Below are positions 10,341 to 20,242 of a stretch of 64,000 bases of DNA, piece by piece (the stretch's first letter is position 1; the number at the start of each line of letters is the position of its first letter). This stretch comes from Skeletonema tropicum (Eukaryota > Bacillariophyta > Thalassiosirophyceae > Thalassiosirales > Thalassiosiraceae), in assembly GCA_037178625.1 (NCBI GenBank), contig CM074136.1, positions 1,922,001 through 1,986,000 on the forward strand, read 5' to 3'. The notes under the pieces were generated by a model. That model saw only the letters and a program-made list of their open reading frames with translations. It had not been told where the DNA came from and made no database searches. Both the position numbers and the translations under genes were made by a program.

Positions 10341-10655
10341 AGACTGGGTCAATAAAAATCGAGCCAGACTATTTTAGACGGACTTGAGAAGGCTGGGACA
10401 GACGGTCCACTCACAAAAAGGGTCAAAAAGGGCTGCCGTTGGAGCAGCCCTATGCAAAAATTATCAAACTCTTGCTTAAAAATGTTTAGAAAGACAATAT
10501 AAAGAGCTTTACAACAATATATCATACATTGATACTGCACAAAGCGTTCATAATGCATTCACTTACTACTTATTGAAGCTCTTTTTTGTGATTTGTGTTT
10601 TTTTCGTCCGTCTCATGAGCCCCTTTATTTTGGCTCGATTTTTATTGACCCAGTC
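10341..10655. mobile_element. MITE with 25-bp terminal inverted repeats
   Basis: A perfect 25-bp inverted repeat begins GACTGGGTCAATAAAA at 10342-10366 and returns in reverse complement at 10631-10655. A second inner block (AGACGGAC) is also inverted at about 10374 and 10609. The direct repeat ATATGTA flanks both sides (10334-10340 and 10656-10662), consistent with a 7-bp, or 8-bp with one mismatch, target-site duplication. The 315-bp interior has no coding capacity, so this is a non-autonomous DNA transposon. Superfamily uncertain; a 7-8 bp duplication would fit hAT-like elements. Confidence 0.75.
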
Positions 10656-10698
10656 ATATGTAGTTGGTCCAGTTAGTTCCCCCTTTTTCTCTTTTACG

Positions 10699-11269
10699 AT
10701 GAGCCGTGTTTGTCACATCGGACAGCATAGTTGCAACAAAACACATACAAACCTCTCGGAGAGGCACGCTCCACGCTCCAGCACTTGCTTGTCTTGGCTA
10801 GCATGTTCTGCATCTTGCTGCAAGATTCACTCGTGGGAACCACTCACCGAGGAGGAAATTTTCGATCGCTATCATAACTATCTAGCAACCACCGCTGCCG
10901 AGCACAAAAGAGAGAATGATTTCAAGCGAGCCCATCCCAATCCCTTCAAGCAAGGCTGATCATCACCGCAACGATGAAGATATTGCTTATGAAACACAGA
11001 TGTATGAGGAGAGCACGTGGAGGATGTATCACCTCATTTGCCAGAGCCGTCTGATCCGGGCTCGTTATTTGATGGATTCTCAACTGCATGCTCACTTGCT
11101 AGTTCCTTCACAGCCTCACATGGTATTGACGCAAGAGAATGATCACTCCCCTACTTCGCCGCCACACCAACTTGATGATAAGCATCAGGATCGGATGCAT
11201 TCTCTACCAGAACCGTCATCCATCCCTGGCTGTTCGTCACAGATGGAAGAAGTGTTTATTATGGATTGA
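10699..11269 (+). CDS. Unknown Cys/Glu-rich protein, probable frameshift near 10959
   Basis: The first frame runs MSRVCHIGQ... to TEEEIFDRYHNYLATTAAEH and stops at 10957-10959. The overlapping next frame continues KADHHRNDEDIAYETQMYEE then STWRMYHLI and ends at 11269. Composition flows smoothly across the join and no GT-AG intron fits, so a one-base shift between about 10920 and 10957 is likely. The longer reading from 10573 starts inside the MITE; the ATG at 10699, just beyond it, is preferred. The acidic Tyr/Trp/Met segment resembles motifs common in small diatom proteins (from memory, unverified). Function unknown. Confidence 0.5.
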
Positions 11270-11541
11270 TTGTAAATACATCGATGATTCAACTCAGGTG
11301 TAAGTAGACATACGAAGGCATTGTCATGATGCATGTATAGCATATGTATAGGAAATAGGAGCATTGATACGATGATGCTTGTGTAGTTGTAAAATAATAG
11401 TACTAGACACCTCAATCAATACATACCATGGTCATCTGCTTTCTACTGAAAGAATCACTGCTCTAAAGAATAGCACTTAGAGTAGGAGAAGATAAGCTTC
11501 ATATGATTATTCACCTGTCCAAATTAGATCGCAGCAGCAGC

Positions 11542-11967
11542 CTACGAAGAAGAATGCACTTCACCTTGCTTTGTCCATGTTGGAAGCTTTTCACAAGACA
11601 AGTGTAGAGAAATCAAAATCGACAAATTAATAGTGCTAAGCCAGCCATGAAGCGGCATGTTGTAATGACGAACTGCCCTCTCGAGCGCCTCTTGGTATTG
11701 ATTACTGGGAGTACGTTGAAAGATTCTTGCTGAACATGCAACGGAGGAAGAAGCTGCAAGCTTCCGTTGCTGTAGAGAAGATGATACAGACGAGAGTTCA
11801 GGGCCGGCCATGATCTCGAGACGAGGATGACCAGGAGGGCTCCAATCAAGTAGTGATGAAGATTCTGATTCTGCAATATGTGAGGATATGCATACAGTTG
11901 TTCGTGAGGAGATCAAGGAGATGAAGAAGTCTGCCTCAGTGAAATTGTCTAGAATTTGACTCATCAT
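11542..11967 (-). CDS. Hypothetical protein (weak)
   Basis: 141 residues with an ordered-looking middle (LLDWSPPGHPRLEIMAG) and EALERAVRHYNMPLHGW near the C-terminus, but no domain. Tail-to-tail with the 10699-11269 gene. Either a short real gene, one exon of one, or a chance frame. Confidence 0.35.
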   Translation of the reverse strand: MMSQILDNFTEADFFISLISSRTTVCISSHIAESESSSLLDWSPPGHPRLEIMAGPELSSVSSSLQQRKLAASSSVACSARIFQRTPSNQYQEALERAVRHYNMPLHGWLSTINLSILISLHLSCEKLPTWTKQGEVHSSS

Positions 11968-12079
11968 TCAGCGTGATAAATGAATTGCACCACACCATAG
12001 TACTACCAGCCACTGCAAGAGTAAACATAGGATTAAAATTGATATAATATGAATCAACTGTACTTATCTCATCTCACAC

Positions 12080-13477
12080 CTACCGACTCCTCAACCTCAT
12101 CACTCTTACTCCACTATCATCACATCTATAATTCACACAAAATGATGAATAATTTCCGCTCACGTCATCCTTATTCACACCACCTCGACTACTTCTTCCA
12201 ATACCACTCACACCAACACCAACACCAGCTGCTGCTGCTGACGACGACGACGACGATGAAGATCTCCCCCACCACCCCTTCCCACTCCACGTAGTTACAA
12301 ACGATAACCTCCCCAAAACATCACGTGCATACCCACTCTCCAACGGACTCACATCCACAATCCCATCTGCCAATTCATACAATCCACATCGATACACCAT
12401 GGACGGCACAGATGAATTCGATGATGCCAATGATAGATAACTAGCTTGTTCTTCCATTTGGACAATACTATTCGTTTCGACTCCTCCGGGTCCTCCCGAT
12501 CCCATACCCAACCATGGTCGTAATAATCGTGAATATTCCGAACGGAGTTTTTCACCCTTCATGACATTGTCTTCGTCGGTTGGTTGGTATAATCCTCCGT
12601 CGTCGGGTGAGGAGGTGCGTATGGTGAGTAGATTTGTAGTGTTGATGATTGTAGCGGGGACGACATTAGCAGCAGCAGCAGCAGTAGTAGTAGTGGAGGT
12701 AGTAGATGATTTGCGGCTGTGACTCTTCAGAGTGGCACGTACACTTGATAGAAATGCATTTGATAATGTATCCCCAAAGATTGTACTGAGCATTGTTCCA
12801 TTGTCAATAATGACGAGATTGGGACCCATTGATGTTGGTTGATTCGTTTGTTGCTGATTTTGTTCCAATTGTGTGGATGATAATAACTCACGATACTTCA
12901 ACCAATGAACTATCCGTTGATGCAATTGCTTCAAGTAGGTTTCATGTGAAAATTCTGATTGTTTTTCTTCTTCATCATCATCATGTAATGCCGCATCGGC
13001 CACTTCCAATGGGACTGATACCACATGAATACGCCCACTAGTACTAGCAGATGACGAATTCCCCATAGCAGTACTTCCACCAGTAGTAGTAGTCGTCGTC
13101 GTATTGCCACCACTCCCACTTCCACCTAGATTATGCTGCATCCCCTTCCGTAACGCCATGACAACCTGTCGTTCCGATACGGGTGACAAAGTGATCCAAA
13201 GGACAGCCCCCTCCACCACTGTAGAATCATCATTGTTATTATTTGAGACGTTGAAACGACTTGATAAAAATTGCAAAGCTAGAGTGTGCAACATGAACCG
13301 CCCATCGGCCGATGTGGAATCTGTAATGAGTAATGTCCGATTGTTTGTTGTTGTTGTTGTTGTTGCATCGTCTTCAATTGATGATTGGACTACGGAGAGA
13401 GGGGATCCCCAGGGTAGAATGTCGGAGAGGGGTTGGGTTGTGGATAATGAGACGGTGGCGCTGGATGAATGGCTCAT
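12080..13477 (-). CDS. Elongator complex subunit ELP6-like protein (tentative)
   Basis: 465 residues. Residues 48-70 (LLITDSTSADGRFMLHTLAL) followed by GAVLWITLSPVSERQVVMAL and RKGMQ match the start of the RecA-like, ATPase-dead fold of Elp6, including the pattern in which a retrieved-protein strand is followed by a helix ending K-G. Elongator modifies wobble uridines of tRNA; Elp6 forms a ring with Elp4 and Elp5. The later LVIIDNGTMLSTIFGDTLS and ATIINTTNLLTIRTSSPDDG segments fit further core strands. At 465 residues it is longer than typical Elp6 (about 270) because of Asn/Thr/Ser/Gly insertions. Alternatively another RecA-like protein. It is divergent from the cytochrome b5 gene. Confidence 0.5.
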   Translation of the reverse strand: MSHSSSATVSLSTTQPLSDILPWGSPLSVVQSSIEDDATTTTTTNNRTLLITDSTSADGRFMLHTLALQFLSSRFNVSNNNNDDSTVVEGAVLWITLSPVSERQVVMALRKGMQHNLGGSGSGGNTTTTTTTGGSTAMGNSSSASTSGRIHVVSVPLEVADAALHDDDEEEKQSEFSHETYLKQLHQRIVHWLKYRELLSSTQLEQNQQQTNQPTSMGPNLVIIDNGTMLSTIFGDTLSNAFLSSVRATLKSHSRKSSTTSTTTTAAAAANVVPATIINTTNLLTIRTSSPDDGGLYQPTDEDNVMKGEKLRSEYSRLLRPWLGMGSGGPGGVETNSIVQMEEQASYLSLASSNSSVPSMVYRCGLYELADGIVDVSPLESGYARDVLGRLSFVTTWSGKGWWGRSSSSSSSSAAAAGVGVGVSGIGRSSRGGVNKDDVSGNYSSFCVNYRCDDSGVRVMRLRSR

Positions 13478-13637
13478 TGTTATTATGCTGATGAACGTTT
13501 TGACGCATGTTGTAGTGATGGCAAGAGGATACTAATGGTATGTATCACCATTGTGTGGCTACGGGCTAGCTGGCGGCTGGCGGCTGATAGATGGCGGATG
13601 GCGCAATTGTTGATGGTTCGCGGATTTTTTTGGATTT

Positions 13638-14891
13638 TTGCAGGGACCAAATGAATCGGAACACGTCCCACGAGCCGTTTACGTGTTACTAAAAAAAGTG
13701 GAGCGTCATCAAGGAATTTCAATGGATTCTTTCCCAACAATCGATCATAAGTTTTGCACACAACGTGAGGCACGTGCATTACAAATAATAATAGCAGCAA
13801 CTGAGAACCTTTTTATCTACACTGTATCATTGCTCGACGTCTTTCATACCGCTGCATCAACCTCAACTGGAGCGACAATCATCATGTGCATCTTGACTAC
13901 AAAGGTGGTGGCGGCGGCATCATCAAAGGCTGCAGAAATCAAGACTCAGCAGCAGCAGCAACAGCAGCAAACTGAGCAGGCACAATACAATGACCTCTTT
14001 CACTTGCTCGCCATTCGACTGCGTTCATCCTCCTCTTCTTCATCATCACCAGATGCAGGATCCTGGGAAGTTCGACAAGAAACGCCCCATCCCAGAGCCT
14101 ACCTCCACGTCAGCCGCCTCAACTGGCGTGATTACAACATGAACGGTATACATCTCGAGGCATACGTATTCGACAAACAAATCAAGTCCAAACAAGCAGT
14201 GGTAGCGCTACACTGTGAGAGTGGATGGCCATTGGAATTCCGAAGAAATTTTGTACCTCAACTTTCGGAACGGATTCGTGGACGGTTGGAGGGATGGAGT
14301 TGCTACCGTGAGTATGGTGCGTGGAAGCTCATGATGGGAAACAGTGATAATGATGGGAGCAGCAAAGGTATGATGAGTGTTTGTGAGGTTGGGGTACCAT
14401 TTGGAGCAAGTCCTGATGAGACGATGGAACGTGTCGAACGACAGTTGCGACGTCTCATGACGTTATATGCTGATATTGATGATGTGATTGGCAATTGTTG
14501 TTGTTGTGTGCAGGATAATGACACAGAAGAGGAGAACTCATCCAGCCGCCTAGTAGTACTCACAAAGGAGCAGGTGCGAATGAACGATGGTCTCGAAGGT
14601 CGGCCATTGTGGACAGTCATTGATGGATATGTCGTTGATTGTACCGAGTTTGCAAAGTTTCATCCTGGTGGGCTGCGCAATATTCGAGAGACAGATGAGA
14701 AACAGACGGGTTGGACTGGAGAAGAATTTGGTTTCTCCTTGACTCGAGGAAGTAATGCTCACTTTCCCAAGACTGGTAGAGTGTTCGAAGAAGGGATGAG
14801 GAAGTTTGATAAGCTGCAGAGGCAAGTTGAGGTGGATTTTGGAAGTAGTGATGGTGGTGCCATTACCATTCTGGGGAAACTACTCCCCTAA
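13638..14891 (+). CDS. Protein with C-terminal cytochrome b5-like domain
   Basis: 417 residues from the first in-frame ATG; the ATG at 13884 (residue 83, before CILTTKVVAAASSKAAEIK) is an alternative start that avoids an uncharacteristic leader. The C-terminal third (about 305-390) contains LWTVIDGYVVDCTEFAKFHP then GG, the cytochrome b5 heme-axial HPGG (342-345), and a second candidate axial His375 in GSNAHFPKTGRVF. The preceding 200 residues (ARAYLHVSRLNWRDYN-like; WPLEFRRNFVPQLSERIRGR) are unrecognised. A run of glutamines at 104-111 is encoded by CAG repeats. The b5 domain implies electron transfer or heme/steroid binding; the partner enzyme is unknown. Confidence 0.7.
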   Translation: MQGPNESEHVPRAVYVLLKKVERHQGISMDSFPTIDHKFCTQREARALQIIIAATENLFIYTVSLLDVFHTAASTSTGATIIMCILTTKVVAAASSKAAEIKTQQQQQQQQTEQAQYNDLFHLLAIRLRSSSSSSSSPDAGSWEVRQETPHPRAYLHVSRLNWRDYNMNGIHLEAYVFDKQIKSKQAVVALHCESGWPLEFRRNFVPQLSERIRGRLEGWSCYREYGAWKLMMGNSDNDGSSKGMMSVCEVGVPFGASPDETMERVERQLRRLMTLYADIDDVIGNCCCCVQDNDTEEENSSSRLVVLTKEQVRMNDGLEGRPLWTVIDGYVVDCTEFAKFHPGGLRNIRETDEKQTGWTGEEFGFSLTRGSNAHFPKTGRVFEEGMRKFDKLQRQVEVDFGSSDGGAITILGKLLP

Positions 14892-15504
14892 AGCTGAGCT
14901 ATTCTTGTTGTACGAGTTGAGTAATATGTTGTAAGAAATGTCATTATCATTTGCCGAACTGTTGCAGAGTACAAATAATTACTCGAGTATTTGCTAATTG
15001 AACGGTTGATATTGATAACGAATATTATCACGCTTTGACGATGTGTGTGATAGACGTCGGGTGAGTTATGCACTTTGATGAATGATAGCTCTACAGCCTT
15101 CTAATTTCAATCATATCGCTGATCTTGCATACATCCTAGAGATCCTCAGGTCTAATTACTGTTACATAATGAGTGTTGTGCTAGCTGTCTGTAACTGTAA
15201 GCGTGTGTAGCTTGACCGAAAAGGCGCCGGTGGCAACAGCACAAGCTAAGAAGAAGTTAACGAGCATCAGCAACATGAGCATCATACATATTAGACATAT
15301 TAGAAGGCAATGATGATGTCTCTTTCTCCAACCCACAATTGATCGATGTTCAGATTCTTCTTCACTCACATGTCACCGGAAAAGGATACAATTATAATTG
15401 CTTATCATGCTGAATTTAACGCATCATGATGTTATTTCATCCTACTACGCGCAGAGATGACGTGAAGCCACTACATCTGTTTGTTCTCCTCAGTCTCTTT
15501 ACAT
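14892..15504. other. Intergenic between tail-to-tail genes
   Basis: A 62-codon minus-strand frame at 15181-15369 encodes a single hydrophobic segment (CMMLMLLMLVNFFLACAVA) but has no other support. Otherwise no gene or repeat seen. Confidence 0.4.
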
Positions 15505-16155
15505 CTAATTGAATGGTGATAGCGCGAGTGCACCATATGCTCGCCTATCCTTCTTCTTCACATACGGCGCTGCAGGCTTCTCCCTCAAAGCCTGGCTCGT
15601 CTTCTCCCGTGCCCTGTCATCACCTACATCATTCCACAACCCCGTCTTCTTATCTTGCTCCAAGAATCTTCCGGGAGGATTCATTGCTCTCCAAATGTGA
15701 ACGACATTAAGTGACACCTCCGGTTTATCTAGACGTTTGGATGCGAGATACACTGCCTTCTTGCATTCAACCAACTTGCGATATTTCTTATTACCTGGGT
15801 GGTGGTTTGTCGCACCACCCCGTCCGTAGAGACAATCGTTCTTTCCAGGGGTAGTGATATTGGTTAAGGGCCAATCATCCCATTCATGACAGTTGTTGTC
15901 AGAAGATAGTGTTGCTGCATCGTCACAGCTAGGGAGAAGTGACATCTTTGCCCCATGAACAAGACAGAGACCCTCCATCATGGGTTCATTCTTGCATCCG
16001 TCCGCTGAACACACGTTACTACTTTGTTTTTGTTTCGCTCGTGCCCTGTAATTGTTCTCTTTCTTCTCTCCCCCCTTCACGGGAACGGATGCATGAGATG
16101 CTTCCCGTTTATTTTTTTTGGGTAGATGTTCAAATGAATCGTATATTCCATCACC
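15505..16155 (-). CDS. DUF6824-domain protein, 5' part lost in assembly gap
   Basis: The visible C-terminal about 216 residues contain a Cys/His motif (CSADGCKNEPMMEGLCLVHG) and then the diatom DUF6824 signature: CLYGRGGATNHHPGNKKYR, VSLNVVHIWRAMNPPGRFLE, GLWNDVGDDRAREKTSQALR. Both motifs occur in large families in diatoms; the first resembles short zinc-binding repeats found in the same kind of protein. Function is not established; DNA binding or regulation has been suggested for the Cys/His repeats only by analogy. The frame runs into the N run at 16156, so the start is unknown. It lies head-to-head with the first ferredoxin gene beyond the gap. Confidence 0.8.
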   Translation of the reverse strand, partial: GDGIYDSFEHLPKKNKREASHASVPVKGGEKKENNYRARAKQKQSSNVCSADGCKNEPMMEGLCLVHGAKMSLLPSCDDAATLSSDNNCHEWDDWPLTNITTPGKNDCLYGRGGATNHHPGNKKYRKLVECKKAVYLASKRLDKPEVSLNVVHIWRAMNPPGRFLEQDKKTGLWNDVGDDRAREKTSQALREKPAAPYVKKKDRRAYGALALSPFN

Positions 16156-16655
16156 NNNNNNNNNNNNNNNNNNNNNNNNNNNNNNNNNNNNNNNNNNNNN
16201 NNNNNNNNNNNNNNNNNNNNNNNNNNNNNNNNNNNNNNNNNNNNNNNNNNNNNNNNNNNNNNNNNNNNNNNNNNNNNNNNNNNNNNNNNNNNNNNNNNNN
16301 NNNNNNNNNNNNNNNNNNNNNNNNNNNNNNNNNNNNNNNNNNNNNNNNNNNNNNNNNNNNNNNNNNNNNNNNNNNNNNNNNNNNNNNNNNNNNNNNNNNN
16401 NNNNNNNNNNNNNNNNNNNNNNNNNNNNNNNNNNNNNNNNNNNNNNNNNNNNNNNNNNNNNNNNNNNNNNNNNNNNNNNNNNNNNNNNNNNNNNNNNNNN
16501 NNNNNNNNNNNNNNNNNNNNNNNNNNNNNNNNNNNNNNNNNNNNNNNNNNNNNNNNNNNNNNNNNNNNNNNNNNNNNNNNNNNNNNNNNNNNNNNNNNNN
16601 NNNNNNNNNNNNNNNNNNNNNNNNNNNNNNNNNNNNNNNNNNNNNNNNNNNNNNN
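16156..16655. other. Assembly gap, 500 N
   Basis: Exactly 500 unspecified bases, a typical placeholder for a gap of unknown size. It removes the 5' end of the DUF6824 gene and most of the ferredoxin 1 upstream region. Confidence 0.99.
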
Positions 16656-16718
16656 CAGCATTCCCAAATTCAATCATAATTCTCTTTATTAATTATCTGC
16701 ATACCCACAACTACCAAA

Positions 16719-17263
<545 letters not shown>

Positions 17264-18212
17264 ATTGCTTGAATTACTCTATGCGAAACCGATTTCTGTC
17301 TTGTTCATAAATTGGGGCTTGGCAACGGAATCAATGATTGGTTAGGTTGTGGCTAAATGGAATCGGGTAACATAATTAATATCGATTATTACAACCACAA
17401 TACATCCCAAATTTTTTGTTCAAAAGAATTAATGAAGGGTTTCTGTACATAAAGCCAGTTTGTAGGGACCCTTGTCTGCATACCACACTTGATTTCTACT
17501 GCCTTCATCACATGATGATCGTACTTATTTAACTCGCCATGTGGTGGTGATGTAGTGAAATCTTCCCCGTGTTAGCGTATCATTCCACATACTTACAAAA
17601 TCCACCATCCAGGAGAATAAAGAGACCATCGACCAGCTACCGATCACGCACTCACTCCTCAAAAATTCCGAAAAGCTGCGCCGCTGTCAAGACAAGATCA
17701 GCAGTGATCGAAGAACAAAGTGATCAACCATTGACCAACGACAAATAATCTACAGGTACCTGGGAGAGGAGGAACATGCCGGGTAGTCAGGTTGCGTCCT
17801 CCCTTCCGGGCATGCTTAGCCGTAGTCCAGCCCAAAATGGAGGTGAAAATGGGAGCAAAAATAGCCGAAAACATAGTGTTTGGGGAAGGTATATCGCATT
17901 AGAAACAAGGAATATCAAACCAGTTGCCACTTACTGTATGGTACGGACGAGGGGTGACGTTTGGTGACTCCATTGCATGGATTGCTGCCACACACACAGC
18001 GGCCAAGTTGGTGAGATCGGCATGCTCTCCATACTCATGCCGCTGCGCAGCGGATACGTGATGTTCTCAACTCTCTGTTCAATGCAGCGGCCACCAAGTC
18101 ACCATTACTTCTGCAGGGTATATTACTTCCTTATTATGATGTATGTAGTGTCAGATATTTCATTATTAGATTGATGGCATCATAAGTAAGTAAGATACCG
18201 TTTCTGGTGATG
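17264..18212. other. Region between the ferredoxin genes
   Basis: The first 250 bp downstream of the stop is similar to the sequence downstream of ferredoxin 2 (for example GCATACCACACTNGATTTCT at about 17477 and about 19247). A second block, 17605-17795, recurs at 20012-20200. These show that the ferredoxin gene and its downstream flank were duplicated together. No separate gene seen; a 63-codon frame at 17776-17967 is not supported. Confidence 0.7.
17605..17795 (+). repeat. Direct repeat downstream of ferredoxin 1 (partner 20012-20200)
   Basis: Starts in CCAGGAGAA, includes AGAGACCATCGACCA, then GCAGTGATCGAAGAACAAAG and ends near TACCTGGGAGAGGA; the same landmarks occur in the same order at 20012-20200 with scattered substitutions and indels. 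The pair lies about 340 bp and 970 bp after the two ferredoxin stops, so it marks the far end of the duplicated segment. Confidence 0.8.
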
Positions 18213-18235
18213 CTGACGCGTGCGTCAGATGACGT
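18213..18235 (+). promoter_or_regulatory. Clustered TGACG-type sites upstream of ferredoxin 2
   Basis: The palindrome CTGACGCGTGCGTCAG (18213-18228) contains TGACGC and its inverted copy GCGTCA, and is followed at 18230-18235 by TGACGT. In Phaeodactylum, TGACGT, ACGTCA and TGACGC elements bound by a CREB/ATF-like bZIP factor mediate CO2/cAMP response of a carbonic anhydrase gene. Here the cluster is about 245 bp upstream of the ferredoxin 2 ATG. Binding and function are inference. Confidence 0.4.
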
Positions 18236-18477
18236 CTCATCCAAGGGTAAATAAATGTCTCATCAACATTTTGGCGGGGAAAGATATACAAAATCCATTT
18301 CTTGAGTCGTCCGTAGAACTTCTATGTAGGAATAGTATATGTAACAGAAATTTTAAAGTACGTCTGGTGAAATCCGAGGGAATTAAGTTGTCAGCCAGCA
18401 GCTCAACGTTCAGTTCTCCCTAACTACAATACGAACATAATAATTTTCTTTATTGTCTACCACCCAACACTACCAAA

Positions 18478-19039
18478 ATGAAGCTTGCTATCGCCGCCAC
18501 CCTTGTCGCCTCTGCCGCCGCCTTCGCCCCTTCGGCCCCTGTTATCTCCAGGGCCTCCTCCACCTCCCTCTACGGTTCCTATAACGTCAAACTCATCAGC
18601 GAGGAAGAGGGAATTGATACCACCATCGAATGTTCCGATGATGTCTTCATTCTTGGTGAGTCGTTATTTTCGTCGGTTGATGTTGCCTGCTGATAATATA
18701 ATATTATTTGTCACTGCGGCTACGTTGAAGTAAACGATCATGTTGCTATTTCATGTTTACAAAGAACACACACTGATGTTCCTCACAACACATCGAATCA
18801 TTTATTTTTAACATGACTCAGATGCCGCCGAGGAAGAAGGAATCGACCTTCCCTACAGTTGCCGTGCTGGATCCTGCTCCTCATGCCTCGGAAAGATTAC
18901 CGACGGAACTATTAACCAAGAGGATCAGACCTTCCTTGATGAAGACCAGATGGCTGAAGGCTGGGTGATGACTTGCGTTGCTTACCCCACCTCCGACTGC
19001 ACAATCCTAGTGCACGAGGAGGACAATCTCTACGGGTAA
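18478..19039 (+). CDS. petF: Plastid-type [2Fe-2S] ferredoxin, copy 2 (nuclear, plastid-targeted)
   Basis: Exons 18478-18655 and 18822-19039 joined by a 166-bp phase-1 intron at the same place as in copy 1; 131 residues. The presequence ([20 protein letters not shown]) is almost identical to copy 1 at nucleotide level, while the mature domain is clearly diverged: [14 protein letters not shown] against [14 protein letters not shown], and [19 protein letters not shown] against [19 protein letters not shown]. All four cluster cysteines are present. Copy 2 keeps the canonical CVAYPTSDC. The two products are likely both stromal ferredoxins but may differ in redox partner or in regulation. Confidence 0.93.
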
Positions 19040-19464
19040 ATTGCTTGAGTTACTCTATGCGAATCCGATTTCTCTCAAGTTCGTAAATTGGAGCTTGGCA
19101 ACGGAATCTAATGATTGGTTAGGCTATGGCTACATGGAGCCGGGTAACATTATTAACACCGATTATTACAACTACAATTTATTGCAGCGTTTTATGAACT
19201 AATGATGACTTCTTTACATTGAACCAGTCTGTTGGGATCCTTCTCTGCATACCACACTAGATTTCTACTGCTCCCATGCCCACTAAGAGTACCTACATGA
19301 TGTGATCGTATCCAACGCGACACGTCCCTTTTTGGGTTCGGTTTGCTGGGTAGATAATTATTATGTATTGGTAGGCAGGTACGCGTCAGCTCAACCTTCG
19401 AAAATCTTCTGAAGCTTGAAGTAGGTACTTCCGATAAAGATAAACATGTTAAGTATTGAAGAAT

Positions 19465-19850
19465 GAATCGTGTCTCTTAACTCTGAATGAGTAATCAAAA
19501 GTAGAAGCACTTCTTCCCACACCCGCAGCGCTGCACGCACAAAGTTAGGCGAAAAAAGGAGACAAAAACTTTATTTCATACTCCGTCCACACAATATACG
19601 CTGCTGCTATAGTCCGCTGATAGAAGGTACCTTTGGATTGGTTTCGGCACAACTCTGGGGCTGTTAATGAAGGCCCTACTGTGCCTGCCGATCATGGTGA
19701 GTGGAGGAGGGCCATGAGGAGTTCTCATCCACACTGGAGGTCAAAAACTATGTTCTCGATAAATTTTTATTTTATTAGCTAATACGTGTGGAATACAGTG
19801 CGCCTAGCTTTCCCGGATTTTTTTACTTGCCGATTTATCGCGCGAAGAAG
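19465..19850 (+). repeat. Truncated relic of the mariner-like element
   Basis: The first part (19465-19725) matches the left internal end of the element at 22660-24678 in reverse orientation: GAGTAATCANAAGTAGA, GCAGCGCTGCACGCACAAAG, GAAGGTACCTTTGG and GGCTGTNAATGAAGGCCCTA all recur. The last part (19735-19850, from CACACTGGAGGTCAAAAAC to GCCGATTTATCG) matches the right end of that element in direct orientation. It therefore looks like an internally deleted, non-autonomous copy. It lies in the 3' flank of the ferredoxin 2 copy only, so it was probably inserted after the ferredoxin duplication. Confidence 0.7.
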
Positions 19851-20011
19851 TCATACATAAAAGCTTCCACGGCGGCCCACGTGGGCCAAAGTACAAGGGC
19901 TACCAATAATTTTTATCATACATAAGCCCCCAAACAAAAGCGTCAACCTTCCTTTTTTGCACAGATTTGGGTTTGGATCCCGCATTCCGTGCGTTCCACG
20001 CACACAATCCA

Positions 20012-20200
20012 GCCACCTCCAGGAGAAGAGAAAAGAGACAAGAGACCATCGACCACGCACTCCTCAAAAATGCCGAGAAGCTGCCGCTGTGAAGACCAGC
20101 AGTGATCGAAGAACAAAGTGATCAACTATTGTAACGCAACCAATGACCAACGACAAATCTTCAGATACCTGGGAGAGGAACACGCCGGGTACTTAGTATC
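20012..20200 (+). repeat. Direct repeat downstream of ferredoxin 2 (partner 17605-17795)
   Basis: Second copy of the block described after ferredoxin 1, ending just before the phosphatase gene. It includes GCAGTGATCGAAGAACAAAG and TACCTGGGAGAGGA. The spacing from the ferredoxin stop is longer here because of the transposon relic. Confidence 0.8.
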
Positions 20201-20242
20201 GAATAGTCTCGCTCTAGATAATTGTGGACATGGTATATAGCA

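Noticed and set aside
15181..15369. 62-codon minus-strand frame with one hydrophobic segment
   Set aside because: Too short, no family, no transcript evidence; could be chance.
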